Positions 8,273 through 16,718 of a stretch of 32,133 nt of DNA are shown here, piece by piece (the first letter of the stretch is position 1; the number at the start of each line of letters is the position of its first letter). The notes beneath the pieces were generated by a model. The model saw only the letters and a list, made by a program, of their open reading frames with translations. It was not told the origin of the DNA and ran no database searches. Both the position numbers and the translations under genes were made by a program. The DNA comes from Fibrobacter succinogenes (lineage in GTDB: Bacteria; Fibrobacterota; Fibrobacteria; Fibrobacterales; Fibrobacteraceae), in the NCBI GenBank assembly GCA_902781185.1, contig CACZII010000004.1, positions 1-32,133 of the forward strand. Reading direction: 5' to 3'.

Positions 8273-10160
8273 CGTCCTTGCCCTTCAACTTAGATGACGT
8301 ATCGCCACCCGAGGCAAGGCCGCGGTTGATAATCTTATACTGGGCAATGCTCCAGAAATTGGAGATAATCCAGTAGAGCACCAGACCCGAAGGCATCACC
8401 GCGCTAAAGAAGAACATCATGGCAGGCATCATCCAAACCATCATCTTCTGCTGGGCCGGATCCATGCCGGCGCTGCCGCTCATGGTGACCTTGGTCTGGA
8501 AGTAGGTAGTGACCACCATAATCCAGGGGAGCACTGCCAGGCCATCGGGCATCAAGAAAGGAATGCTGAAGCCGTGGAAAATCACGTCGCTACGGCTCAG
8601 GTCAGAAATCCACAAGAAGGCGGGCATACCGCGAAGTTCAATAGCACGGCCAAGCACAAAGAACAGGCCCATGAAAATAGGCATCTGGATAAGCATGGGC
8701 AAGCATCCACCACTGCAGCTGGCCAGCGGGTTCACGCCGTTTTTGGCGTAGAGTTCCATGACGGCAGCCTGCTTCTTCTGCGGATCGCTACGGTACTTCA
8801 CGTTGATTTCATCCAGCTGGGGCTTGAGCTTGCTCATGGCCCGTGTAGACTTGAGTTGCTTCACCGTAAAGGGCGTGGTAAAGGCACGCACGATAATAGT
8901 CACCAAGATGATAGCCACACCGTAATTCGGGATAATGGAGTAGAAATACTTCAAGAGCTTCAGGAGCCACTTGCAGATCCATACGAACCACACGCTGGAA
9001 CCGGGGAACCACTTGGAGCCCGTCACAATAATCTTTTCGTAGCCCTGGCCCAGGGATTCCACTTCGTCCCACTGGAGCGGGAGTACCATGAAGCCGAAAG
9101 CCACGGAGTCGCTACGGACAGCGTCGGCAATGGTGAGGCTGTAGGTACCCGGATCAGGATTGCCTTCGGTGGCCACGTCGATATGCTTAGCGTTCACCTT
9201 CACGGGAACGGGCTTGTCAAACTGAACCGACAGGGCCACGTACTTGCGGCGCATGCCTACCCAGTAGTAGTTGGCATCGTCCAGAGTCATGGCGTTAGAG
9301 ACAGTCTCGCGTTCGGTAATCTCGCTGTTCTTGAAAATCACTTCGCTAAAGAAATAGCTGGCACCGCCAAAGCTCTTGCCCTTGGGAATGGATTCCGTCT
9401 CCTTCATGCCGCCCATCCAAGACAGCTGATAGTCCGCTGGCTGGAAACCAACGAAGCGGTTCACCTGACGCACAGCCACGCCATCCTTGGTAAACCCATA
9501 GCTACGGACAACCTGCTTACCGCTCTTGTCGCTGAACACAAACTTCACCGTAGTATCGCCAGCCACCTGGATCTTTTCAGGAGTGTCGCCTAGGTCGAAC
9601 AGGGCCTCGCTCAGGTCGGCCTTGCCAAGCTTCAGGTCCAGGGCGCCAAGAGTGGTATCCTGGATGATTTCGGGGAACTTGCCGGCGCTGTCGGGCAGGG
9701 CCTTCACAATCACACTCTGGATTCGGCCACCCTTGTTGGTGAGGGTCATGATAAACTTGTCAGTCTCCACCGCAACCGTGCGGGGTGTAATTACCTTCGG
9801 GGCTTCGGCGGTAGAATCTGCTGCGGCGACACTGTCCTTGCCAGATTCCGGCACCCCGGATCGCTGTCCGGGGCTGGCTACAACCTTCGCGCTGTCAGTA
9901 GCCTTCACGCTATCAGTCACAACGGCAGCACTGTCCACCGCGACCTCGTCACCAAGCACCGGGGCAGCCTTCAGCTCCGGAGCCTTGTCGTCTAGAACCA
10001 GCTGGTCAGCCGAGTCGGCAGCTGCAGCCTGCACAGCGGCCGCCTCTTTCTCTTTCGCCTGGGCCTCGGCCTGCTGCTTTGCGTTGTTCGACGACATGGT
10101 CATCCACCAGATGACAATGACGCCGATAAGGATAGAACCTATGAGGGTATTCTTGTTCAT
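8247..10160 (-). CDS. yidC: Membrane protein insertase YidC
   Basis: YidC inserts and folds inner-membrane proteins, alone or with SecYEG. The 637-residue protein has the Gram-negative layout: an N-terminal transmembrane anchor (about residues 6-22), an alanine/serine/aspartate-rich linker, a large periplasmic domain, and the conserved C-terminal insertase core starting near [20 protein letters not shown] with further hydrophobic segments and a lysine-rich tail. The periplasmic domain agrees with a Gram-negative host. The ATG overlaps the yidD stop (ATGA), and the gene sits at the end of the classic rpmH-rnpA-yidD-yidC cluster. Confidence 0.96.
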   Translation of the reverse strand: MNKNTLIGSILIGVIVIWWMTMSSNNAKQQAEAQAKEKEAAAVQAAAADSADQLVLDDKAPELKAAPVLGDEVAVDSAAVVTDSVKATDSAKVVASPGQRSGVPESGKDSVAAADSTAEAPKVITPRTVAVETDKFIMTLTNKGGRIQSVIVKALPDSAGKFPEIIQDTTLGALDLKLGKADLSEALFDLGDTPEKIQVAGDTTVKFVFSDKSGKQVVRSYGFTKDGVAVRQVNRFVGFQPADYQLSWMGGMKETESIPKGKSFGGASYFFSEVIFKNSEITERETVSNAMTLDDANYYWVGMRRKYVALSVQFDKPVPVKVNAKHIDVATEGNPDPGTYSLTIADAVRSDSVAFGFMVLPLQWDEVESLGQGYEKIIVTGSKWFPGSSVWFVWICKWLLKLLKYFYSIIPNYGVAIILVTIIVRAFTTPFTVKQLKSTRAMSKLKPQLDEINVKYRSDPQKKQAAVMELYAKNGVNPLASCSGGCLPMLIQMPIFMGLFFVLGRAIELRGMPAFLWISDLSRSDVIFHGFSIPFLMPDGLAVLPWIMVVTTYFQTKVTMSGSAGMDPAQQKMMVWMMPAMMFFFSAVMPSGLVLYWIISNFWSIAQYKIINRGLASGGDTSSKLKGKDVKDAEIVK

Positions 10161-10408
10161 GTCTTTTCCTTTCTGGGAGGCACCGGATCGTAGCCGCCCT
10201 TGCAGAAGGGGTTACATCTTAAAATTCTAAAAACCGCAAGATAGAAACCTTTGAAGGGTCCGTGTACCCTAAAAGCCTCGATTGCATAGCTGGAGCAGGT
10301 GGGCTGGAACCGACAGACGCCGTGAAAAAAGTAGGGGTGCACCAGCTGGTACAAGCGGATGGGGGCTATCAGCACCGTCACGACGGCCTTTTCAAGCTTC
10401 GCAAGCAT
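10157..10408 (-). CDS. yidD: Membrane protein insertion efficiency factor YidD
   Basis: YidD is a small membrane-associated protein that assists YidC-dependent insertion. The 83-residue product has the hallmark [15 protein letters not shown] followed by [24 protein letters not shown]. The ATG at 10408 gives the usual length; an in-frame GTG at 10423 is possible. Either start overlaps the end of rnpA, and the stop overlaps the yidC start, consistent with coupled translation across the cluster. Confidence 0.93.
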   Translation of the reverse strand: MLAKLEKAVVTVLIAPIRLYQLVHPYFFHGVCRFQPTCSSYAIEAFRVHGPFKGFYLAVFRILRCNPFCKGGYDPVPPRKEKT

Positions 10409-10715
10409 TGTCGCACCCGACACCCTGGCCCACCCATTCCATCTTGCGGAAAATCTTGAGGGCGGATTCCCGCAACTTCTCGGAGGTCAGCTCCTGCTGG
10501 CCCACAGTCACCACCACCATGGCCCAGACGGGCTTCTCGATGTTGGGGACCATTCCAAAAAACAAAGGCCGCAGAATCCTCCGGCACTTGTTGCGGTAAA
10601 CGGCGTTACCATTCTTCTTTTTTGCTAAAAAGCAGAAACGACAAAAACCGTCCGGGCTCTCTATCCAACGCATGGTCAATGACGATGCTCGGACAAACTT
10701 GCCTTGGACGGCCAC
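10392..10715 (-). CDS. rnpA: Ribonuclease P protein component (start uncertain)
   Basis: RnpA is the protein subunit of RNase P, which trims tRNA 5' ends. The signature [13 protein letters not shown] matches the family's RNR motif region, preceded by the FxxxxKKxGNAV-type segment. The coordinates use the only in-frame ATG/GTG/TTG codon upstream of the core, a GTG at 10715, giving 107 residues. However, upstream codons back to 10742 or 10757 ([13 protein letters not shown]) resemble the usual RnpA N-terminus and have only CTG as a possible start. The frame is open right back to the rpmH stop. The true protein may therefore be 9-14 residues longer, with a rare start codon. Confidence 0.85.
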   Translation of the reverse strand: MAVQGKFVRASSLTMRWIESPDGFCRFCFLAKKKNGNAVYRNKCRRILRPLFFGMVPNIEKPVWAMVVVTVGQQELTSEKLRESALKIFRKMEWVGQGVGCDNACEA

Positions 10716-10781
10716 TGTTCGATAAGCGGGCTGGTTCGGCAGCCTATAAGAACGCAGAGCGGCGATAAGCCACCCCCCGGC

Positions 10782-10937
10782 TTACTTCTTATAGATGGTG
10801 TCGCTAACAGTCAGGCGCTTGCGGCCCTTGGCGCGGCGACGGCTAAGAACGGCGCGACCCCAACGGTCTTCCATGCGGGCGCGGAAACCCTGCTTGTTGG
10901 CACGCTTGCGGTTATGAGGCTGGAATGTTCTTTTCAT
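10782..10937 (-). CDS. rpmH: Large ribosomal subunit protein bL34
   Basis: Reading the minus strand gives a 51-residue basic protein beginning [18 protein letters not shown] and continuing [17 protein letters not shown]. This is the nearly invariant bL34 sequence, with a slightly long C-terminal tail ([11 protein letters not shown]). AAAGG lies about 8 bases upstream of the ATG. It leads the rpmH-rnpA-yidD-yidC cluster, with rnpA immediately downstream. The upstream 200 bases are AT-rich and likely hold the promoter. Confidence 0.97.
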   Translation of the reverse strand: MKRTFQPHNRKRANKQGFRARMEDRWGRAVLSRRRAKGRKRLTVSDTIYKK

Positions 10938-11136
10938 GATAAAACCTTTCTAGTCGAAATTCAAATTTTTGAGTTCCAAATCTAGCAAAAATACCGCATA
11001 AATCAAGGCCCAAGGCCCCGAAGTATGGGAAATTTAATCAAAAAAGGGCAAAACAACGCGTTTTACCCAATCTATCAACAATTTATCAACACTTGCAATT
11101 TCCGTGACACCTCTCAGCGCACTTTTTAAAAGCGGC

Positions 11137-12213
11137 CTACGCCATCTTCCGAATCTTGTTACGGCCCTCGGTCTTGGCCAGGTAGAGCACCTCTTCGGCC
11201 CTCACCAGGAACTGTGAGAAGTGGGAATATTCCCTGTCGCCACACACGATAAAGCAACCGGACATCGTAACGGAGGCATCGGGGAACCTTTCCCAGCGAA
11301 GGGCGGCAATGCCCTCACGGATCCGTTCGGCACGGGCAAAAGCCTCTAGCTCGGAATCCGCCCGCAATACACACATGAACAGCTCACCGTCCATGCGTCC
11401 GCAGCATTCCCCGATCCTCTCGTCCCGCTCGTGAATCAGGTACTTCGCCACATCGTTGAGCACCTGGTCACCAAAGACATGCCCATATCGGGCATTCACA
11501 TCGCGGAACTCGTCCATGTCCAAGAGCAGCAGGTAGTACTTTTCACGCTGGGGCCAGACCATGCTTTCCAAAAAGTGAGTCATGTAGCCCCTGTTGAAAA
11601 GCCCCGTCTTGGCGTCACGTTTAGACAAGAATTCCAGGCGGGCAAGCATATCCTCACGGCCCTTGCGCTCGGAATTGTAGGAATAGAGGGCGAAGGAGTT
11701 GATTACAAAGACCACCACGCCCGTAATAAAGAAGGACACCAATATGTCGACAACGGCCGCCTGGTGGTCCAGAACCACCACGTAATCAGGGTACAGTTCC
11801 GAAAGCACAAAGGCTATTTCATAAGAAAGCATGGATATGGCGAACACCACCCACTTGCTCTTGCCCGGGCAAAAGGCGCAAAGGAACACCGAGGTAAGGC
11901 AGTAGAGGGTCATGCCGCAGTTAAACCCGCCGCACAAGAAGAACAGCATGGGCAGCAAAAAGCAGCTGAGCAGCAGGCACATGACCACGTAGCAGACGCT
12001 GTACATGCTGGTCCGGACCGCCACGAAAGCGAGAATGGCACAGACAAAACTGGTCAGCAGGCACACCGCCGAGGTAATGACGCTAATTTGCTCGTATATC
12101 GTAAATATCGTGGAGGCAACGCTTGCCACCAGAACAATCACCAGGAACACCCAGAAAAGGGTCCGTTCCAGGGAATCCTGCCTTTGCAGGAATATCTTTA
12201 ACTTACCGATCAT
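11137..12213 (-). CDS. Membrane-anchored GGDEF-domain protein with degenerate active site
   Basis: The 358-residue protein begins with about six hydrophobic segments (roughly residues 18-190) and ends in a GGDEF fold. The fold is shown by DAKTGLFNRGYM, LLLLDMDEFRDVNARYGHVFGD and the final AKTEGRNKI. At the catalytic turn, where active diguanylate cyclases read GG(D/E)EF, this protein reads DGELF (about residues 275-279), so cyclic-di-GMP synthesis is unlikely. It may instead sense or bind nucleotide. No inhibitory RxxD site is evident in the usual place. The ATG at 12213 was chosen over an upstream TTG because AGGGGA precedes it. It is transcribed divergently from divIVA. Confidence 0.85.
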   Translation of the reverse strand: MIGKLKIFLQRQDSLERTLFWVFLVIVLVASVASTIFTIYEQISVITSAVCLLTSFVCAILAFVAVRTSMYSVCYVVMCLLLSCFLLPMLFFLCGGFNCGMTLYCLTSVFLCAFCPGKSKWVVFAISMLSYEIAFVLSELYPDYVVVLDHQAAVVDILVSFFITGVVVFVINSFALYSYNSERKGREDMLARLEFLSKRDAKTGLFNRGYMTHFLESMVWPQREKYYLLLLDMDEFRDVNARYGHVFGDQVLNDVAKYLIHERDERIGECCGRMDGELFMCVLRADSELEAFARAERIREGIAALRWERFPDASVTMSGCFIVCGDREYSHFSQFLVRAEEVLYLAKTEGRNKIRKMA

Positions 12214-12328
12214 CTGTCGGCCTATCCCCTTTTTTTCCCCAAATACACTCTTTTTAACCCAAGAGGAAAAGATAATAAAAAATGAATATTCCAATTTGGA
12301 GGGGCATCCGCTCTTACCGGAACTTTGT

Positions 12329-12334
12329 TATATT
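12329..12334 (+). promoter_or_regulatory. Candidate -10 element for the divIVA-yggU-HD-GYP operon
   Basis: TATATT within TTTGTTATATT, the same 11-base string that precedes pyrC, lies 36 bases before the divIVA ATG in the divergent intergenic region. Here the leader is long enough to carry the AGG binding site seen near 12361. No clear -35 hexamer is visible. Confidence 0.35.
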
Positions 12335-12370
12335 ATTGAAGGTAAAGTCATTATTTTTAGCAGGTAGTGT

Positions 12371-12889
12371 ATGGAACTGACTCCGTTAGATATCCGCAAC
12401 CAGACATTCCACAAGAAGAACTTCGGTGGCATCGACCCAGACGAGGTCAAAGCCTTCCTGGAGACGGCGGCCACCGCCTTCGAACAGATGTCCAGAAACC
12501 GCACCGACCTAACGGAACGTCTGAAAATCGCCGAAGAGCGAGTGAACTACTACCGCCAAATCGAGAAGACCATCCAAGACGCGGTGGTCACCATGCAGAA
12601 GTTGAAAGACGAAATAAAGGCCTCCGCCGAAAAAGAAGCAGAGCTGATTATCGCCGAGGCCAAGGCCAGGGCCATCAAGGAAGTGGAAAACACCAAGAAG
12701 AGCGCCGAAGACCTCCGGGCCGAAATCGAGCAACTGAAGCAGATCCGTACCAACTACTTTATCCGTTGCCGCGCGCTAATCCGTGGCCAAGAAGACCTGC
12801 TCTCCGCCATGGAAAACGACCAGCGTGAACTGAGCGAACCCGCACCCGCAAAGCGGCCCGCCACGCCTACGGGGAACGTTATCGGCTAG
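12371..12889 (+). CDS. DivIVA-domain coiled-coil protein
   Basis: This 172-residue protein opens with the DivIVA signature MELTPLDIRNQTFHKK and FGGIDPDEVKAFLE, then continues as a long coiled coil (about residues 40-130) rich in glutamate, lysine and alanine. DivIVA proteins bind curved membrane at poles or septa and recruit partners. Outside Gram-positives the function of short DivIVA-like proteins is less defined. It is followed 15 bases later by yggU and then by the HD-GYP gene. The C-terminus is proline- and alanine-rich and likely disordered. Confidence 0.88.
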   Translation: MELTPLDIRNQTFHKKNFGGIDPDEVKAFLETAATAFEQMSRNRTDLTERLKIAEERVNYYRQIEKTIQDAVVTMQKLKDEIKASAEKEAELIIAEAKARAIKEVENTKKSAEDLRAEIEQLKQIRTNYFIRCRALIRGQEDLLSAMENDQRELSEPAPAKRPATPTGNVIG

Positions 12890-12904
12890 GAACGGGGGCC
12901 TCCC

Positions 12905-13126
12905 GTGAAGATAAACATCAAGGTACACGCCAGGAGCAAGCGGGAATCCGTCACGGAAACCCCCGACGGCAGCTACAAGGTAGAAGTCAAGGCTCCCCCT
13001 GTAGACGGAGCCGCCAACGAGGCCATCTGTGAACTTCTGGCGAAGCATTTCGGAGTACACAAGCGGGATGTATCTGTCGTGGCTGGGGCCACTAGCAACA
13101 AGAAGGTCGTGGAGATAGTTCAGTAA
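12905..13126 (+). CDS. YggU/DUF167 family protein
   Basis: This 73-residue small protein has the DUF167 pattern: VHARSKRESV near the start, the central PPVDGAANEAICELLAKHF and SVVAGATSNKKVVEI at the end. The molecular function of the family is unknown; in many bacteria it lies beside divIVA/yggT genes, which fits this locus. The start is GTG, placed after a GGAACGGGGG purine stretch. Its TAA stop shares a base with the ATG of the next gene (TAATG), indicating coupled translation. Confidence 0.88.
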   Translation: MKINIKVHARSKRESVTETPDGSYKVEVKAPPVDGAANEAICELLAKHFGVHKRDVSVVAGATSNKKVVEIVQ

Positions 13127-15243
13127 TGTTTCAGAAGCAGGCAATCGTTCATGTACTAAAGGCTATTCTGGTTATCGCCATAGCCCTGTTACTGAACATT
13201 ATCCCTGCAAAACTGGTTACCCATTTCGAACTGCCCGTCTTCTTTGACTGCCTAGGCACAATCCTTACCGCCATGATGTGCGGAAACATGGCCGCCGTCA
13301 TCGTCGGTTTCATCTCCAACGCCATCAACGGCCTGTCCGATGCCGTCACCCTCTACTACGGCGTCATCAGCGTCCTTATCGCCGGAGTAGCCTACCTTTT
13401 CTACCAGAAAAAATTCTTCTTGAGCATACCCAAGATTCTGGTGGTGATTTTCACCTTCGCCCTCATCGGCGGCGGTCTCGGGTCCATACTCACCTATTTC
13501 CTGTACGGTTACAGCATCGGCGAAGGCATTTCTGCGCCTTTCGCGATTGCCCTCCGAGACACCTGCGGGCTCCCCGATTTCTGGTCCCAGCTTCTGGCCG
13601 ACATCATCATCGACGTTTTCGACAAGGGCATCGTGGTCATTTCGGCAGTGCTTGTCTACCGGTGGATTCCCCGTAAGATTCGGCAGTTCTGCAACGCCAC
13701 ATTCCACATGGACCCCAATGTAGACGAACTGGCCGCCACAACCAAGCGTTCCCTGCTCCGCAGGGTGATGCTCATGGTCGTCACGGCGGAACTGTTCCTT
13801 GGGGCCCTAGCCTGCGCCATTGGTTTTTTCCTTTACCAAAAAGTCTCCATCGACAAGTTTACCGAATTGGCCTACGGCGTCACCCAGGCCGCCAGCACCT
13901 TTGTCGACGGAAACCGTGTTGACGAATTCATCGCCCACGGCCGAGAAACTGACGGGTACGTTGCAGAAGAAACAAAGCTCAACAGGCTCAAGAAAAGCTT
14001 CCCGCAGACAAAGTACCTCTATGTCTACAAGATTATGGAGGACGGGTGCCACGTGGTGTTCGACATGCCCTCAGAAGACGGCGAGGAACCAGGACAGCCG
14101 GGAGACATTGTCCCCTTTGACCCCAGCTTCGAGCCCTACCTGCCTGCCCTTTTCAAGGGCGACACCATCGAGCCCATCATCTCCAACGACACCTACGGCT
14201 GGCTCCTGACCATCTACAAGCCTGTCAAAGACTCTCACGGCAAGACAACCGCCTACATAGCCGCCGACATTTCCATGGAAGAAATCACCAAGGATGACGC
14301 CTCCTTCTTTATCAAGTTCTTCTCCCTGTTCTTCGGGCTTTCCATCATCATCATGAGCATTATCATCGAGCTGGTGAAACGGGGTATTGTGCGGCCCATC
14401 AACCGCATGGCCTATGCTTCTTCCCAGTTCGCCTACAACCTGGGCACCGACAAAGACAAGGGTCTGCACGCCCTAAACGACCTGAAGATATACGCAAACG
14501 ACGAAATCAAGCACCTGCACGGAGCCCTGCTCAAGATGGGTGTCGAATCCCTGGATTACATCCGTCACCTGCAAGAACAGACCGAGCGAATCACCCGCAT
14601 GCAGGACGAGATTATCGTGAACTTCGCCGAGATGGTGGAAGCCCGCGACACCAGCACCGGAAACCACATCAAGAAGACCGCTTACTACGTAGACGCCATC
14701 GCACGGGAACTCCAGATTGAAGGGGCGTTCAAGGACATTCTCACCGACGAATACATCGAGAAACTGAAACGTTCCGCCCCTCTCCACGATATCGGCAAGA
14801 TTGCGGTATCCGACCTGATTCTGAACAAGCCCGGCAAGCTCACCGACGAAGAGTTCACCATCATGAAGAGCCACACCACCGAAGGCAAGAACATCCTTGA
14901 AAAGATTGAGGAGAACGCGGGCGATACCATGGACGAAGGCTACCTGAAGGAATCCATCGAGATGGCCCACTTCCATCACGAAAAGTGGGATGGTTCGGGT
15001 TATCCCAACCACATCAAGGGCGAAGACATTCCCCTGTCTGCACGCATTATGGCGGTGGCCGACGTGTTTGACGCCCTGGTGGCCGAACGCATCTACAAGA
15101 AACCCTTCACCTACGAGAAGGCCATGGAAATCATTACCGAAGGTGCCGGCAAGCACTTTGACCCTGTCGTGGTCCAGGCCTTCACCAAGATTTCTAAAAA
15201 GCTCTACGAAGATCGCACCAAGTTGGAAGACCACCAAGCTTAA
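13126..15243 (+). CDS. Membrane-bound HD-GYP domain protein
   Basis: This is a probable cyclic-di-GMP phosphodiesterase of 705 residues. The N-terminal 180 residues form about six membrane segments resembling small-molecule-binding membrane modules (a GxxxAAxxVGFxSN-type stretch at residues 50-65). Another transmembrane helix near residue 215, an extracytoplasmic sensor region (about 240-395) and a second helix (about 400-420) follow. Then comes a HAMP-like/coiled-coil linker and the HD-GYP domain. The domain keeps the TGNHIKK histidine, HDIGK (about residue 554), HFHHEKWDGSGYP (about 613-625) and DVFDAL, so it looks catalytically intact. It lies in an operon with divIVA and yggU. Its stop overlaps the convergent CotH-like gene by 4 bases. 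Confidence 0.92.
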   Translation: MFQKQAIVHVLKAILVIAIALLLNIIPAKLVTHFELPVFFDCLGTILTAMMCGNMAAVIVGFISNAINGLSDAVTLYYGVISVLIAGVAYLFYQKKFFLSIPKILVVIFTFALIGGGLGSILTYFLYGYSIGEGISAPFAIALRDTCGLPDFWSQLLADIIIDVFDKGIVVISAVLVYRWIPRKIRQFCNATFHMDPNVDELAATTKRSLLRRVMLMVVTAELFLGALACAIGFFLYQKVSIDKFTELAYGVTQAASTFVDGNRVDEFIAHGRETDGYVAEETKLNRLKKSFPQTKYLYVYKIMEDGCHVVFDMPSEDGEEPGQPGDIVPFDPSFEPYLPALFKGDTIEPIISNDTYGWLLTIYKPVKDSHGKTTAYIAADISMEEITKDDASFFIKFFSLFFGLSIIIMSIIIELVKRGIVRPINRMAYASSQFAYNLGTDKDKGLHALNDLKIYANDEIKHLHGALLKMGVESLDYIRHLQEQTERITRMQDEIIVNFAEMVEARDTSTGNHIKKTAYYVDAIARELQIEGAFKDILTDEYIEKLKRSAPLHDIGKIAVSDLILNKPGKLTDEEFTIMKSHTTEGKNILEKIEENAGDTMDEGYLKESIEMAHFHHEKWDGSGYPNHIKGEDIPLSARIMAVADVFDALVAERIYKKPFTYEKAMEIITEGAGKHFDPVVVQAFTKISKKLYEDRTKLEDHQA

Positions 15244-16466
15244 AGGTTCTTGTCAATCCAGTCGAAGCGTTCCCGCATCCACTTGACCATCACCGCCACG
15301 CCCTCTTCGTAAGAGTCGTAGGGGTCTTTCAGCGCCCAGTTTTCCGTGTTCGAAATGATAGGCCAGCGCCGGTATTCGTTCTCGACGGCCTTCCTAATTA
15401 TCTTCTGGTACAGGGGAACGCTGTCCGCCAGGGCGCGGAATTTTTCGCGGTGTTCAATCCAGTAGGCCTTGGCTTCGTCTTCTATCCAGTCGCACCAGAA
15501 AATGTAGTTGTACAGGCGGTAATAACGGATATACCATCCATCCGAGCCCTTGTTGCCTTCACGGGAGGCGTTACCGAAAGCCAAGTCGAAATCCCATAGC
15601 GGTCCAAAGCGAACGGGCCCTCCCTTTTCCCAGGTAAAAAAGACACTGCGGGCATAGTTGCCGTCTTCATTTTTAGAAAATTCCTGGACCCAGTAGAAGG
15701 GCAAAAAGTCCTCCATAGAAAGCCATTCCTGGATTTCCTCAGGCGGCATACCGTCAAACTTCCTGGCCATTCTCTCAAAAGAGTTCAGGTGGTCCAGCAG
15801 CAACTGCAGGGATTCTTCGCTAGGATTCTTGGGAGACTTGACATGGTAAATGTAATCCCTGTCCGTAATGACGTAGGGCGGATCGTACTTCTTGTCGTCT
15901 TCTTTCTCCACCAAAAAGGTGGTGTCGTTTTCGGCAATGTCCACGCGGTCGTGGGCCACCTTCACCGTTTCTGAAAGGAGGTAGAGTCCCATGTACTTGC
16001 GGTTCAGATAGACTTCCACGAACTGCATTTTCGGTGTCCAGCGTGAGCCCAGCCATTCCGAAAGCCTAGTCATCATGTAGTTCCGCAGGTGGGTCTTGTC
16101 GCCATAGTTGGCTATAAGGGCCCAGTCCCTGTTCTCGGGCATGCCGAAAAGGGAGACCTTGTTGTCGAATTCTAGCTTCATGCCGTACTTGGGCATCTTG
16201 AAACTGGAATTCCCGCGGCCCCGGACTGTCAAGCTATACACCTCGCTTTCGTAAGTATCCTTGCCGTAAATCTGGAGCTTTGACGGAAATTCCGTCTCCC
16301 GGTCCCGAATCTCGTGAAAATCTTCTGTCTCAATGACAACGCGCGGAAGCCCTGCGTAGGGGTAGCGGGAGTCATCCAGAGGCAGGTATTCCGGATTGTC
16401 TTCGGGGCTTTCCCAGAAACAGCCGACCAGAGGCAACGCAAGCAAAAGCACTGCGCAACGCGTCAT
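15240..16466 (-). CDS. CotH kinase-family lipoprotein
   Basis: This 408-residue exported protein starts MTRCAVLLLALPLVGC, a short lipoprotein signal with lipobox LVGC. The CotH-like kinase domain shows the glycine-rich RGRGNSSF loop, the KNEDGNYARS catalytic-type segment and WDFDLAFGN carrying the metal-binding aspartates. CotH proteins phosphorylate other secreted proteins, and in fibre-degrading anaerobes related domains occur in surface systems. The ATG at 16466 lies inside the first unit of the tandem repeat that fills the upstream region, and no ribosome-binding site is visible. The frame stays open through the repeats to 16727, but that extension is just translated repeat and would destroy the signal peptide. 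Confidence 0.83.
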   Translation of the reverse strand: MTRCAVLLLALPLVGCFWESPEDNPEYLPLDDSRYPYAGLPRVVIETEDFHEIRDRETEFPSKLQIYGKDTYESEVYSLTVRGRGNSSFKMPKYGMKLEFDNKVSLFGMPENRDWALIANYGDKTHLRNYMMTRLSEWLGSRWTPKMQFVEVYLNRKYMGLYLLSETVKVAHDRVDIAENDTTFLVEKEDDKKYDPPYVITDRDYIYHVKSPKNPSEESLQLLLDHLNSFERMARKFDGMPPEEIQEWLSMEDFLPFYWVQEFSKNEDGNYARSVFFTWEKGGPVRFGPLWDFDLAFGNASREGNKGSDGWYIRYYRLYNYIFWCDWIEDEAKAYWIEHREKFRALADSVPLYQKIIRKAVENEYRRWPIISNTENWALKDPYDSYEEGVAVMVKWMRERFDWIDKNL

Positions 16467-16637
16467 TGCGAGGAGCCGTAGGCAGAGCCTGCCACGAGCA
16501 ACGCGTGGTGGCCACAATCTCGTGGCGAAACCCCGCAGTGTCATTGCGAGGAGCCGAAGGCGACACGGCAATCTCGTGGAGAAACCCCGCAGTGTCATTG
16601 CGAGGAGCCAAAGGCGACGCGGCAATCTCGTGGAGAA
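16463..16637. repeat. Three tandem copies of a TCATTGCGAGGAGCC interspersed repeat
   Basis: Units begin TCATTGCGAGGAGCC at 16463, 16541 and 16595 and share the core CGGCAATCTCGTGG-GAAACCCCGCAGTG. Units 2 and 3 differ by only a few bases; unit 1 carries about 24 extra bases in its centre (GGCAGAGCCTGCCACGAGCA). The outer parts (CATTGCGAG / CACAATCTCG) are partly complementary. A related single copy starts at 24112. The first unit overlaps the CotH-like start codon. Confidence 0.85.
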
Positions 16638-16703
16638 ATGGTAAAACATTTGAACGTAAAAGTAATAAGATATGGAAAAAAGAACAGAACGAAATAACTT
16701 TCG

Positions 16704-16709
16704 TATATT
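16704..16709 (+). promoter_or_regulatory. Candidate -10 element upstream of the envelope protein gene
   Basis: TATATT ends 9 bases before the ATG at 16719 with no Shine-Dalgarno sequence between. This matches the arrangement before pyrC and before the minus-strand genes starting at 18518 and 19866, so a very short or absent leader is likely. Confidence 0.35.
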
Positions 16710-16718
16710 TTGAAATCG

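Noticed and set aside
8574-9593. Long open frame (about 339 codons) opposite yidC
   Set aside because: It lies fully antisense to a well-supported yidC, is histidine-rich without any domain and has no binding site; it reflects codon bias of the opposite strand. The same holds for frames opposite the GGDEF (11431-12201), HD-GYP (14473-15237) and symporter (17799-18692) genes.
11041-11105. Replication origin beside rpmH
   Set aside because: Two TATCAACA strings resemble DnaA boxes imperfectly, but there are too few and no dnaA or dnaN is adjacent.
16463-16637. CRISPR array
   Set aside because: The units are near-identical along their whole length with no unique spacers and no cas genes; they are tandem interspersed repeats.
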